In this document: piece after piece, positions 27,699 to 36,851 of the stretch
Position numbering within the stretch: the first letter of the stretch is position 1
Layout of the letters: every line of letters begins with the position of its first letter
From: Geodermatophilus sp. DSM 44513
Lineage (GTDB): Bacteria; Actinomycetota; Actinomycetes; Mycobacteriales; Geodermatophilaceae
Direction: 5' to 3'
DNA length: 64,000 nucleotides
Assembly: GCF_032460525.1 (NCBI RefSeq)
Contig: NZ_CP135963.1
Coordinates: 3,596,001-3,660,000, forward strand
Notes under the pieces: generated by a model
Database searches by the model: none
What the model was told of the DNA's origin: nothing
The model's input: the letters and a program-made list of their open reading frames with translations, nothing else
Made by a program: the position numbers and the translations under genes

Positions 27699-28615
27699 CA
27701 GCGCCGCGCCCCGGCGCCCACGTCGTCCGCGGTGCGTTGGAAGCGGGCACCGGCGGCCACCCGGCCGCTGACGTAGGACAGCAGCATCCGGGCTCCCAGC
27801 CCGCCGCGGAACGCCAGCCGCAGCGGCGCGTGCCGCCGCATCGGGTACTGCCCGGACAGATAGCGCAGCGCGCTGGTGTGGTGCACCCGGGCCATCCGGT
27901 TCGGCTCGCGCCGGGTGGCGTGCCCGCCCTCGTGCTCCACCACCGCCGACGGCGCGTACACGTGCAGCCAGCCGCGCCGGCCCAGCCGCTCGGCGAGGTC
28001 GACGTCCTCGAAGTACATGAAGTAGCCCGCGTCGAACCCGCCGACCGACCAGAACGCCGCGACGTCGACCAGCAGGCACGACCCGGACAGCCAGCCGGCC
28101 GGCCGCTCCCGCGGGGCCTCCCGCTCGCGCCGGTAGCGCGCCGTCCACGGGTTGGCCGGCCACGCCCAGCCCAGCAGGGCGTGCCCCGCGCCGGTCGACA
28201 GCCGCGGCAGGTCGCGCGCGGACGGGTAGAGCTCGCCGTCGGGGGTGCGGATCGCCGGCCCGACGGTCGCCGCGCGCGGCCAGCGGGCGGCCGAGGCCAG
28301 CAGCTCGTCGACCGCCCCCGGCTCGAAGCGCACGTCGGGGTTGGCCACGACCGCGTACCCCTCGGTCAGGCCGGCCAGCCCGGCGTTGACCGCGGCCCCG
28401 TACCCCACGTTGCCGCCGGTGCGCAGCAGCCGGACGCCGGGACGCCGGGCCGCCCGTTCCGGCACGCCGTCGGTCGAGCCGTTGTCGGCCAGCACGACCT
28501 CCACCGGCCGGGTCGTGGCCTGTGCCAGCGAGTCGAGGAAGCCCTCCAGGGCCTCGCCGGGCGAGTAGGTCACGGCGACCACGCGCAGCGGCGTCGTCCC
28601 GGAGGGTGGTGGCAC
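27698..28615 (-). CDS. wbbL: Rhamnosyltransferase WbbL, arabinogalactan linker
   Basis: A 305-residue GT2 enzyme that adds rhamnose to GlcNAc-diphospho-decaprenol, starting the linker between peptidoglycan and arabinogalactan. Seen: VVAVTYSPGEALEGFL, VLADNGSTDGVPE, GGNVGYGAAVNAG, ANPDVRFEPG (metal acid), and FMYFEDVDLAERLGRRGW for the catalytic region. No signal peptide; membrane-peripheral. Position before manC, with rmlD in the same window, copies mycobacterial wbbL1. GTG 28615 start. Confidence 0.9.
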   Translation of the reverse strand: MPPPSGTTPLRVVAVTYSPGEALEGFLDSLAQATTRPVEVVLADNGSTDGVPERAARRPGVRLLRTGGNVGYGAAVNAGLAGLTEGYAVVANPDVRFEPGAVDELLASAARWPRAATVGPAIRTPDGELYPSARDLPRLSTGAGHALLGWAWPANPWTARYRREREAPRERPAGWLSGSCLLVDVAAFWSVGGFDAGYFMYFEDVDLAERLGRRGWLHVYAPSAVVEHEGGHATRREPNRMARVHHTSALRYLSGQYPMRRHAPLRLAFRGGLGARMLLSYVSGRVAAGARFQRTADDVGAGARR

Positions 28616-28695
28616 GGGGTCACCCTAGGAGGGGAGTCGTCGGCCCCGGACGCCACCAGGCGCCCGGCGGGCGGGAATGGGTGGGCCCCGCGTGA

Positions 28696-30015
<1,320 letters not shown>

Positions 30016-30037
30016 CCCGCGAGGACTGATCCCACCG

Positions 30038-31984
30038 ATGACCACCACGCAGAACACCGTGTCCCCGGAGCGCGTGAGCGAGCCGTCGGCCGCCGACCTC
30101 ACGCCGGACAAGGCGGTGACGCTGCTGCAGCGGGTGATCATGCCCCGGCCCGGCGACCCCCTGAAGGTGCGCTCCCTCTACGTCGACGAGGACCGCACCC
30201 GGCGGGTCAAGTCCACCAGCCGCCGCGACGCCACCGTGGCCGCCGGCGCCGAGGTCTCCTTCGCCACCTACTTCAACGCCTTCCCGGCCAGCTACTGGCG
30301 CCGCTGGACGGTGCTGCAGACCGTCGTCCTCGGGATGACGCTGTCCGGGCCCGGCCGCGTGGACGTGTACCGGTCCAAGGCCGACGGCAGCATCATCCAC
30401 GTCACCGGCGCCACCACCGAGGGCCAGCACCGCACGCTGGAGTTCGAGCTGGACCTCACCCCGTTCGAGGACGGCGGCTGGTACTGGTTCGACGTCACCG
30501 CCGACGACGCCCCGGTCACCGTGCACCAGGCGGCCTGGTCGGCGCCGCAGGAGCCGGCGCGCGAGGCGCGGCTGTCCATCGGCATCTGCACCTTCAACCG
30601 CCCCGACGACTGCGTGGCCGCACTCGTCGCGCTCGCCGGTGACGACGTCGTCCGCGAGCAGATCGGCACCGTCGTCGTCGCCGACCAGGGCAGCCGCAAG
30701 GTGCGGGACGCGGCCGGCTTCACCGAGGTCGAGGCCGCGCTGGCCGGCCGGCTGCGGCTGGTCGAGCAGGGCAACCTGGGCGGCAGCGGCGGCTTCTCCC
30801 GGACGATGTACGAGTCGCTCACGCACACCGACGCGACCCACCACCTGCTGCTGGACGACGACGTGCAGATCGAGCCGGACAGCATCGCCCGGCTGTTCGC
30901 CTTCGCCCGGTTCACCAAGACGCCGATGGTGGTCGGCGGGCAGATGCTGGCCCTGCAGGACCGCTCGGTGCTGCACACCATGGGCGAGGTCGTCGCCCCG
31001 GACAAGTTCTTCTGGCGGGCCGCGCCCAACACTGAGTACGCGCACGACTTCGCCAAGCAGAGCCTGCGCAAGTCCACGGACCTGCACCGGCGGATCGACG
31101 TGGACTACACCGGCTGGTGGATGTGCCTGGTGCCCCGCGAGACCATGGAGAAGCAGGGCTTCGCGCTCCCGGTGTTCATCAAGTGGGACGACGCCGAGTA
31201 CGGCATCCGCGCCCGGGAGAACGGCTACCCGGTGGCCACGCTGCCCGGCGCCGCGGTGTGGCACCTGTCCTGGAGCGACAAGGACGACACCGCCGGCTGG
31301 CAGGCCTACTTCCACACCCGCAACCGGCTGGTCGCCGCGGCGCTGCACACCCAGTACAAGCACGGCGGGTCGCTGCTGCGGGACACCTTCAAGTTCGACC
31401 TGAAGTTCCTGATCATGCTGCAGTACGCCACCGCGGCGCTGCACCACCGCGCCTACGACGACTTCCTGGCCGGCCCCGAGCGGCTGTTCCCGCTGCTGCC
31501 GACCGCGCTGCCCACCGCGCTGGAGCACCAGGGCGACTACCCCGACGGGCGGGTCATCCCGTCGTCGTCGGAGCTGCCGATGCCGTCGATGGGCGCGGTC
31601 AAGGCCGAGCGGTTCATGAAGCCGCCGACGACGCCGGTGACCATCGGGCGCACCCTGCTGGCGGCGCTGGCGCACAACCTGCGCCCGCCGAAGGCCGAGG
31701 CGGCGCAGCGGCCGGAGCTCAACATCAGCGCCCAGGACGCCCGCTGGTTCCTGCTGTCCCGCCTGGACAGCGCGACCGTGGGCACCGCCGACGGCCGGGG
31801 GGTGACCTTCCGGCGCCGCGAGCCGCAGACCTTCCGGCAGATGCTGGCGCACTCGGTGCGCACGCACTGGACGCTGTACCGGGAGTTCCCGCGGCTGCGG
31901 GAGGAGTACCGCCGGCACCTCGGCGAGCTGACCTCGCCGGAGAACTGGAACCGCGCCTTCGAGCAGAGCGCCGCCGGCCGCTGA
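30038..31984 (+). CDS. glfT2: Galactofuranosyltransferase GlfT2
   Basis: A 648-residue galactan polymerase adding alternating beta-1,5/1,6 galactofuranose units (M. tuberculosis GlfT2 is 637). N-terminal beta region about 35-175; GT-A domain from SIGICTFNRPDDC; NLGGSGGFSRTMYES; the DDD metal motif at 273-275 (LLLDDDVQIEPD); FIKWDDAEYGIRAREN with the catalytic acid; and VWHLSW. The C-terminal helical part about 480-648 makes the tetramer in the known structure. Cytoplasmic face of the membrane. Followed by a strong double hairpin. Confidence 0.96.
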   Translation: MTTTQNTVSPERVSEPSAADLTPDKAVTLLQRVIMPRPGDPLKVRSLYVDEDRTRRVKSTSRRDATVAAGAEVSFATYFNAFPASYWRRWTVLQTVVLGMTLSGPGRVDVYRSKADGSIIHVTGATTEGQHRTLEFELDLTPFEDGGWYWFDVTADDAPVTVHQAAWSAPQEPAREARLSIGICTFNRPDDCVAALVALAGDDVVREQIGTVVVADQGSRKVRDAAGFTEVEAALAGRLRLVEQGNLGGSGGFSRTMYESLTHTDATHHLLLDDDVQIEPDSIARLFAFARFTKTPMVVGGQMLALQDRSVLHTMGEVVAPDKFFWRAAPNTEYAHDFAKQSLRKSTDLHRRIDVDYTGWWMCLVPRETMEKQGFALPVFIKWDDAEYGIRARENGYPVATLPGAAVWHLSWSDKDDTAGWQAYFHTRNRLVAAALHTQYKHGGSLLRDTFKFDLKFLIMLQYATAALHHRAYDDFLAGPERLFPLLPTALPTALEHQGDYPDGRVIPSSSELPMPSMGAVKAERFMKPPTTPVTIGRTLLAALAHNLRPPKAEAAQRPELNISAQDARWFLLSRLDSATVGTADGRGVTFRRREPQTFRQMLAHSVRTHWTLYREFPRLREEYRRHLGELTSPENWNRAFEQSAAGR

Positions 31985-32005
31985 GCCGGCGCGCCTCCCT
32001 GGGGC

Positions 32006-32099
32006 CCCCGACGATCAGCTGAGCTGGTCATCGGGGGTCCTGGCTCACTGCCGGACGTGAGCCAGGACCCGCGACCGTGAGCTGAGCTGATCGTCGGGG
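32006..32099. terminator. Nested double hairpin between convergent glfT2 and glfT1
   Basis: Outer arms CCCCGACGATCAGCT (32006-32020) and complement (32085-32099) enclose an inner perfect 14-base pair GGGTCCTGGCTCAC (32035-32048) / complement (32057-32070) with an 8-base loop. A further imperfect copy of the outer arm lies at about 32018-32037. It sits between genes that converge, so it likely ends transcripts from both sides. No U-tract. Confidence 0.7.
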
Positions 32100-32114
32100 A
32101 GGGCGCCCCGCGGC

Positions 32115-33020
32115 TCAGCGGCGGGTGAGGCGCTCCTGCCGGCCGGCCCGGGTGAGCCGCAGCCACTCCCGCCAGCCGGAGCGGTCGCGGCGGGCGACGA
32201 GGAAGAACCAGCCGAAGCGCACCGTCTCCAGCGGGCGCAGCCAGCGCATCCCCGGCTGGGCCATCAGGTAGCCGCGGTTGCGGTAGGTGTAGTACCGCTT
32301 CACCTCGTCGGCCGGGTACTGCGCGGACAGCCGCCCGCCCAGGATCGGCTCGAACTCCGTCGTCCCCTCCGGGTGCAGGTAGGCCGCCTGCGGGCAGGTG
32401 CCGAACGGCAGGCCGGCGCGCAGCAGCCGGCGGTGCACCTCGGTCTCGTCGCCGCGGAAGAACAGCCGGTAGTCCGGCACCCCGACCACGTCGAGCGCCT
32501 CGGCGCGGAACAGCGCCCCGTTGAACAGCGACGCGTAGTTCGGCAGCAGGTCCAGCCCGGCGAAGTCGCTGCGCCGCCGCCGCCAGCGCAGCCCGCGGCG
32601 CAGCGGGAAGGCCAGCCGCTCGGGGTCGGCCAAGTCGGTGACCAGCGGGGACACCTCGGCCAGGCCGTGCCGGCGGGCGCTGTCCAGCAGGGTCTGCAGC
32701 ACGCGGTCGTCGGCCGGGCGGCCGTCGTCGTCGGCGCACCAGACCCAGTCCGCCCCGGCGGCCAGCGCGCTCAGCATGCCCAGGGCGAAGCCGCCGGCCC
32801 CGCCCAGGTTGCGCCGGCTGACCAGGTAGGTCGCCGGCAGGCCGCTGGCCCGGACGACGTCCTCGGCGGGCTGGTCGGGGCCGTTGTCCACGACGACGAC
32901 GGCGTCGACCGGGCGGGTCTGCGCGGCCAGCGCGGCCAGGCTCTGCGCCAGCTGCGCGCGGCGGTGCCGGGTGACGACGACGGCGACGACGCACTCGCCG
33001 TCGGGGGTGGGGGCGCTCAC
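32115..33020 (-). CDS. glfT1: Galactofuranosyltransferase GlfT1
   Basis: A 301-residue GT2 enzyme that adds the first galactofuranose residues to the GlcNAc-rhamnose linker. Seen: VVAVVVTRHRRAQLAQSL, VVVDNGPDQPAEDVV, SRRNLGGAGGFALGML, ADWVWCADDDGRPADD, FNGALFRAEALDVVGVPD, FFRGDETEVHRRLLRAGLPF and YYTYRNRGYLMAQPG. These match mycobacterial GlfT1 (Rv3782) closely, as does the wzm-wzt neighbourhood. GTG 33020 overlaps the wzt stop (GTGA); an upstream start would add 29 unlike residues. Confidence 0.95.
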   Translation of the reverse strand: MSAPTPDGECVVAVVVTRHRRAQLAQSLAALAAQTRPVDAVVVVDNGPDQPAEDVVRASGLPATYLVSRRNLGGAGGFALGMLSALAAGADWVWCADDDGRPADDRVLQTLLDSARRHGLAEVSPLVTDLADPERLAFPLRRGLRWRRRRSDFAGLDLLPNYASLFNGALFRAEALDVVGVPDYRLFFRGDETEVHRRLLRAGLPFGTCPQAAYLHPEGTTEFEPILGGRLSAQYPADEVKRYYTYRNRGYLMAQPGMRWLRPLETVRFGWFFLVARRDRSGWREWLRLTRAGRQERLTRR

Positions 33021-33781
33021 GGCTGCCCCTTGTAGGCCCGCAGGACCTCCTCCAGCTCGCCGTGCAGCTTCACCTGCCCGTGCTCCATCCAGATGGCGGT
33101 GTCGCACAGCTCGCGCAGGAACTCGTCGGAGTGCGAGGCGAACACCAGCAGGCCGGAGCGCTCGACCAGGTCGGACAGCCGCTTCTTGGACTTCTCCAGG
33201 AAGGCGGCGTCGACCGCGCCGATGCCCTCGTCGAGCAGCAGGATCTCCGGGTCGATGCTGGTGACCACGCCGAGGGCCAGCCGCACCCGCATGCCGGTGG
33301 AGTAGGTGCGCAGCGGCATCCGGAGGAAGTCGCCGAGCTCGGTGAACTCGGCGATGTCGTCGACCCGCTCCTCCATCTGCCGGCGGCTCATGCCGAGGAA
33401 CAGCCCCCGGATCATGATGTTGTCCAGGCCGGAGATCTCCGGGTCCATGCCGACACCGAGGTCGAACACCGGCGCGACCCGCCCGGAGATCTCCGCGGCG
33501 CCGCGGGTCGGCTCGTAGATGCCGGCCAGCAGCCGCAGCAGCGTCGTCTTCCCGGCGCCGTTGTGGCCGACCAGCGCGACCCGGGAGCCGTGCTCCAGGT
33601 GCACGGTGACGTCGCGCAGGGCCTCGATGATCGGCACCTTGCTGGTGCTGGCGATGTTGCCGCCGACCAGCCCCATGACGGTCTTCTTCAGCGACCGGCT
33701 CTTGGCGTCGAAGATCGGGAAGTCGACGCAGGCGTCCTCGGTCACGATCTGCACCCGGCGGTTGGTCTCGGACACGGTCAC
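33017..33781 (-). CDS. wzt: ABC transporter ATPase, galactan exporter (Wzt)
   Basis: A 254-residue ATPase of the polysaccharide export class. Walker A GHNGAGKTT at 72-80, signature STGM at 161-164 (the Wzt variant of LSGGQ), Walker B ILLLDE at 180-185, switch His in FASHSDEF. It lacks the long C-terminal carbohydrate-binding domain of O-antigen Wzt proteins, as Rv3781 does. With Wzm it moves lipid-linked galactan across the membrane. GTG 33781 overlaps the permease stop by four bases. Confidence 0.95.
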   Translation of the reverse strand: MTVSETNRRVQIVTEDACVDFPIFDAKSRSLKKTVMGLVGGNIASTSKVPIIEALRDVTVHLEHGSRVALVGHNGAGKTTLLRLLAGIYEPTRGAAEISGRVAPVFDLGVGMDPEISGLDNIMIRGLFLGMSRRQMEERVDDIAEFTELGDFLRMPLRTYSTGMRVRLALGVVTSIDPEILLLDEGIGAVDAAFLEKSKKRLSDLVERSGLLVFASHSDEFLRELCDTAIWMEHGQVKLHGELEEVLRAYKGQP

Positions 33782-34617
33782 ACCCAATACGAGACGCGGG
33801 AGCGGTACCGGCGGACGACGACCATCGTCAGCGCCCACCCCAGGACGGTGATGACCCCGACGACGACCCAGTGCCGCAGCTGCTGGTCCTGGCCCAGCAG
33901 CGGCGCCCGGACGATCTCGACGAAGTGCAGGAACGGGTTGAACTCCGCCAGCCGCGCGCGGGCGGCGATGTCGGGGTTGGGGCTGTTCACCAGCTCGTCG
34001 TAGATCCACACGATGGGCGTCAGGAAGAACATCAGCTGCACGACGCTCTGGGTGATCGGGTTGAGGTCGCGGAACCGCGTGGTGACCACCCCGAGCAGCA
34101 GCGCCACCCACGCGCCGTTGGCCATGAGCAGCAGCACGGCGGGGAACACCGCCAGCGCCGTCCAGTGCAGCGGCTGCGGGAAGACCAGCAGCATGACCAG
34201 GTAGACGATCGTGTTGTGGGCGAACAGCAGGGTCTGGCGCCACACCAGCCGGTAGACGTGCACGCTCAGCGGCGAGGGCAGGTGCTTGATCAGCCCCTCG
34301 TTGGCGATGAACACGTCGGCGCCCTCGAGGATGCAGCCGCTGATGAAGCCCCAGACGATGAAGCCCACCAGCACGTGCGGCAGCATCACCGACAGCTCGA
34401 GGCCGAACAGCCCGGCGTAGAGCACGCCGAGGGCCAGCGCGGTGACCGCCATGCTGATGGTGATCCAGATCGGCCCGAGCACCGAGCGCCGGTAGCGCTG
34501 CTTGATGTCCTGCCAGCCCAGGTGACCCCACAGCTGCCGCTGCGCCCACCCGCCCTGCAGGTCCGCGACGGCCCGGGACCACGCGCGGGACGACGACCGG
34601 GGCAACGCGGTTGACAC
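33778..34617 (-). CDS. wzm: ABC-2 type permease, galactan exporter (Wzm)
   Basis: A 279-residue permease with six hydrophobic helices and the ABC-2 hallmark N-terminal amphipathic stretch LGWQDIKQRYRRSVLGPIW. Other landmarks: GFISGCILEGADVFIANEG, GVVTTRFRDLNPITQ, FFLTPIVWIYDEL, FNPFLHFVEIVRAPLLG. Forms a heterotetramer with Wzt. First gene of the wzm-wzt-glfT1 operon. GTG 34617 gives the family length; further upstream the frame is non-membrane and Pro/Arg-rich. Confidence 0.95.
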   Translation of the reverse strand: MSTALPRSSSRAWSRAVADLQGGWAQRQLWGHLGWQDIKQRYRRSVLGPIWITISMAVTALALGVLYAGLFGLELSVMLPHVLVGFIVWGFISGCILEGADVFIANEGLIKHLPSPLSVHVYRLVWRQTLLFAHNTIVYLVMLLVFPQPLHWTALAVFPAVLLLMANGAWVALLLGVVTTRFRDLNPITQSVVQLMFFLTPIVWIYDELVNSPNPDIAARARLAEFNPFLHFVEIVRAPLLGQDQQLRHWVVVGVITVLGWALTMVVVRRYRSRVSYWV

Positions 34618-34809
34618 GTGGGGGAACGCTACCCGTCCCGCCTCCCCCGGCCCCCGCACACCGGGCCCTCGGGCGGCCCACCGGGCGCACCGGCCCCGGG
34701 TTGCCCAGGCGCGCCGGGGACGGCGGCTACCGTGTGCCCAGCCGCCAGGCGGGGTGGGACGAACCCACTCCGTCTCCCGAACCCACTCCCCGACGGGGCC
34801 CGCCCTCTC

Positions 34810-36783
34810 GTGCTCTCCGACCTGCTCGTCGTCCTGCCGGTGAGCCTGCTGGTCCTGTTCCTGCCCGGCGGTGCCGTCGCCGCGGCCGCCGGGCTGCGGG
34901 CGCCCGTGGCGCTGGCGGTGGCCCCGCTGCTGTCCTACGGGCTGGCCGCCGCGGCCGCCACCGCCGCCGCCGTCGTGGACGTCGACTGGGGGCCGGGCGC
35001 GCTGCTGGTGACCACCGCCGTCCCCGCCGCGCTGCTGTGGCTGGTGCGCCACCCGCGGCCGGGACGGTGGCGGCCGCGCCGGCCGGTGCTGCGCCGCCCC
35101 GGCGTGCCGGGCCTGGTCACCGGGGCCGGCGTGCTGGCCGGTGGGGTGCTCTCGGCCGCGGTGCTGCTGGCCGGGATGGGGTCGGTCACCCGGCCGAACC
35201 AGGACTGGGACTTCACCTTCCACGCCAACGCCACCCGGCTCATCGCCGACACCGGGCAGGTCGCGGCCTCCGCGCTGCGCGAGGTCAACCACTGGGAGAC
35301 CGAGGCCTTCTTCTACCCGAACGCGCACGCCGCGCTCGGGGCGGTCGTCCGCGACCTCACCGGCGCCTCCGTCTTCGCCGTGCTGAACACCTCGGCGCTG
35401 CTGGTCGGCGGGCTGGCCGGGCTGGGCCTGGCCGTCCTGCTGCGCGACCTCGGCGCGCCGCTGGGCGTCCGGGCCGCCACCCCGCTGCTGCTGGCCGGCT
35501 GCACCGCCTTCCCCTACGACCTGCTGTGGCGCGGGCCGCTGCTGCCCTACGCCACCGGGGTGGCGCTGCTCCCGGCGTTCCTGCTGTTGGTGCGCGGGGT
35601 GGCGGGACGGCGCCCGGCCGCCCCCGTGCTGTTGACCGCCCTCGGCGCCGCGGCGCTGTTCGGGCTGCAACCGAGCACCGCCCTGGCCGCCGCGCTGCTC
35701 ACCGCGCTGATGGTCGGCCAGGGCTGGTGGGACGCCGGCCGGGTGCGGCTGCGCGAGGCCGGGCTGCTCCTGGCCGCCGCCGCGCTCACCGCCGTGCTCG
35801 CCGCACCGGCCGTCCTGGGCGCGCTGCGGGCCGGGACCGGGGAGGTGGTGGCCAGCTGGCGCGCGGTCGCCACGCCGTGGGAGGCGACCACCGACCTGCT
35901 GCTGTTCGACCACGCCACCCCGGGCCCGCCGCAGTACGCGCTGGCCCTGGCCGTCCTGGTCGGGCTCGGCACGCTGCGGTCGGCGCGGTGGCTGTGGTGG
36001 TGGGTGGCCGCGACGGCCGTCGCCGGGGTGCTGTTCGTCCTCACCGCCTCCTCCGACGCCCCGCTGGTCGAGGCGGTCACCCGGCCGTGGTGGAACGACC
36101 GGTGGCGCTTCGCCGCGCTGGCCGCCCTGGGTACGGCCCCGGTGGCCGCGCACGGCGTCCGCTCCGTGGCCCGGGGCGCGGTGGCGCTGGCGGCGCGGGC
36201 CCGGCCGGCGCCGGGGGCCGTGTGGTCGCGACCGGCGTCCCGGGCGGTGGCGGTGGGCGCCGTGCTCGGCGTGCTGGTGCTGGCGACCGGCGGGCTGTAC
36301 TGGCAGACCAACCGGGACCGGACGGCGACGGCCTACGCCTCCGAGCGGCACCTGTCCCGGGCCGAGACCGCGGCCATGGCCTGGCTGGCCGAGCGCGTGC
36401 CGCCCGGGGACTTCGTGATGAACGACCCCATGGACGGCTCGGCGCACCTGCTGTCGGTCACCGGGGTCCGGCCGGTCTTCGGCCACCACGTCCCCTCCAA
36501 CGCCGCGCTGGGGCCGGTGCAGGGCGTGCTGCTGAGCCGCTTCGCCTGCCTGGACAGCGACCCCGCCGTCCGGGACGCCGTCGCGCAGCTGGGCATCCGG
36601 TACGTCCTGGTCGGCTCGGGGTTCGTCCGGCCCACCGCGCACCGGGCGCCGGGGCTGCGGCAGCTGTCCGCGTCGCCGTCCCTGCGGCTGGTCCGCGACG
36701 AGGGCGGCGTGCGGCTCTACGAGGTGGACCTGCGCCCGCCGGCCGACTCGCCGGTCGAGGGCTGCACCCGGCCGGCCGGCTGA
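34810..36783 (+). CDS. Large polytopic membrane protein, DUF6541/GT-C-like
   Basis: A 657-residue membrane protein with about 13 hydrophobic helices and a C-terminal extracytoplasmic part of about 150 residues (from YWQTNRDRTATAYASERHL). The first outside loop holds the acidic/His motif NQDWDFTFHANATRLI, the position where GT-C glycosyltransferases bind donor. Length and neighbourhood (next to wzm-wzt-glfT1) resemble Rv3779, which transfers polyprenyl-linked amino sugar to arabinogalactan. A related protein lies at 45505. GTG 34810 precedes the first helix (VLSDLLVVLPVSLLVLFLPG); 64 extra upstream codons would be Pro/Gly-rich. Family moderately sure, reaction inferred. Confidence 0.7.
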   Translation: MLSDLLVVLPVSLLVLFLPGGAVAAAAGLRAPVALAVAPLLSYGLAAAAATAAAVVDVDWGPGALLVTTAVPAALLWLVRHPRPGRWRPRRPVLRRPGVPGLVTGAGVLAGGVLSAAVLLAGMGSVTRPNQDWDFTFHANATRLIADTGQVAASALREVNHWETEAFFYPNAHAALGAVVRDLTGASVFAVLNTSALLVGGLAGLGLAVLLRDLGAPLGVRAATPLLLAGCTAFPYDLLWRGPLLPYATGVALLPAFLLLVRGVAGRRPAAPVLLTALGAAALFGLQPSTALAAALLTALMVGQGWWDAGRVRLREAGLLLAAAALTAVLAAPAVLGALRAGTGEVVASWRAVATPWEATTDLLLFDHATPGPPQYALALAVLVGLGTLRSARWLWWWVAATAVAGVLFVLTASSDAPLVEAVTRPWWNDRWRFAALAALGTAPVAAHGVRSVARGAVALAARARPAPGAVWSRPASRAVAVGAVLGVLVLATGGLYWQTNRDRTATAYASERHLSRAETAAMAWLAERVPPGDFVMNDPMDGSAHLLSVTGVRPVFGHHVPSNAALGPVQGVLLSRFACLDSDPAVRDAVAQLGIRYVLVGSGFVRPTAHRAPGLRQLSASPSLRLVRDEGGVRLYEVDLRPPADSPVEGCTRPAG

Positions 36784-36802
36784 GCACCGGCCCCGGACGC
36801 GC

Positions 36803-36836
36803 GCAGGGCCGGTGACCCGACGGTCACCGGCCCTGC
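36803..36836. terminator. Bidirectional hairpin terminator
   Basis: Perfect 15-base arms GCAGGGCCGGTGACC (36803-36817) and complement (36822-36836) with a 4-base loop, placed between convergent genes ending at 36783 (+) and 36852 (-). Confidence 0.8.
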
Positions 36837-36851
36837 CGCACCCACTCGGGC

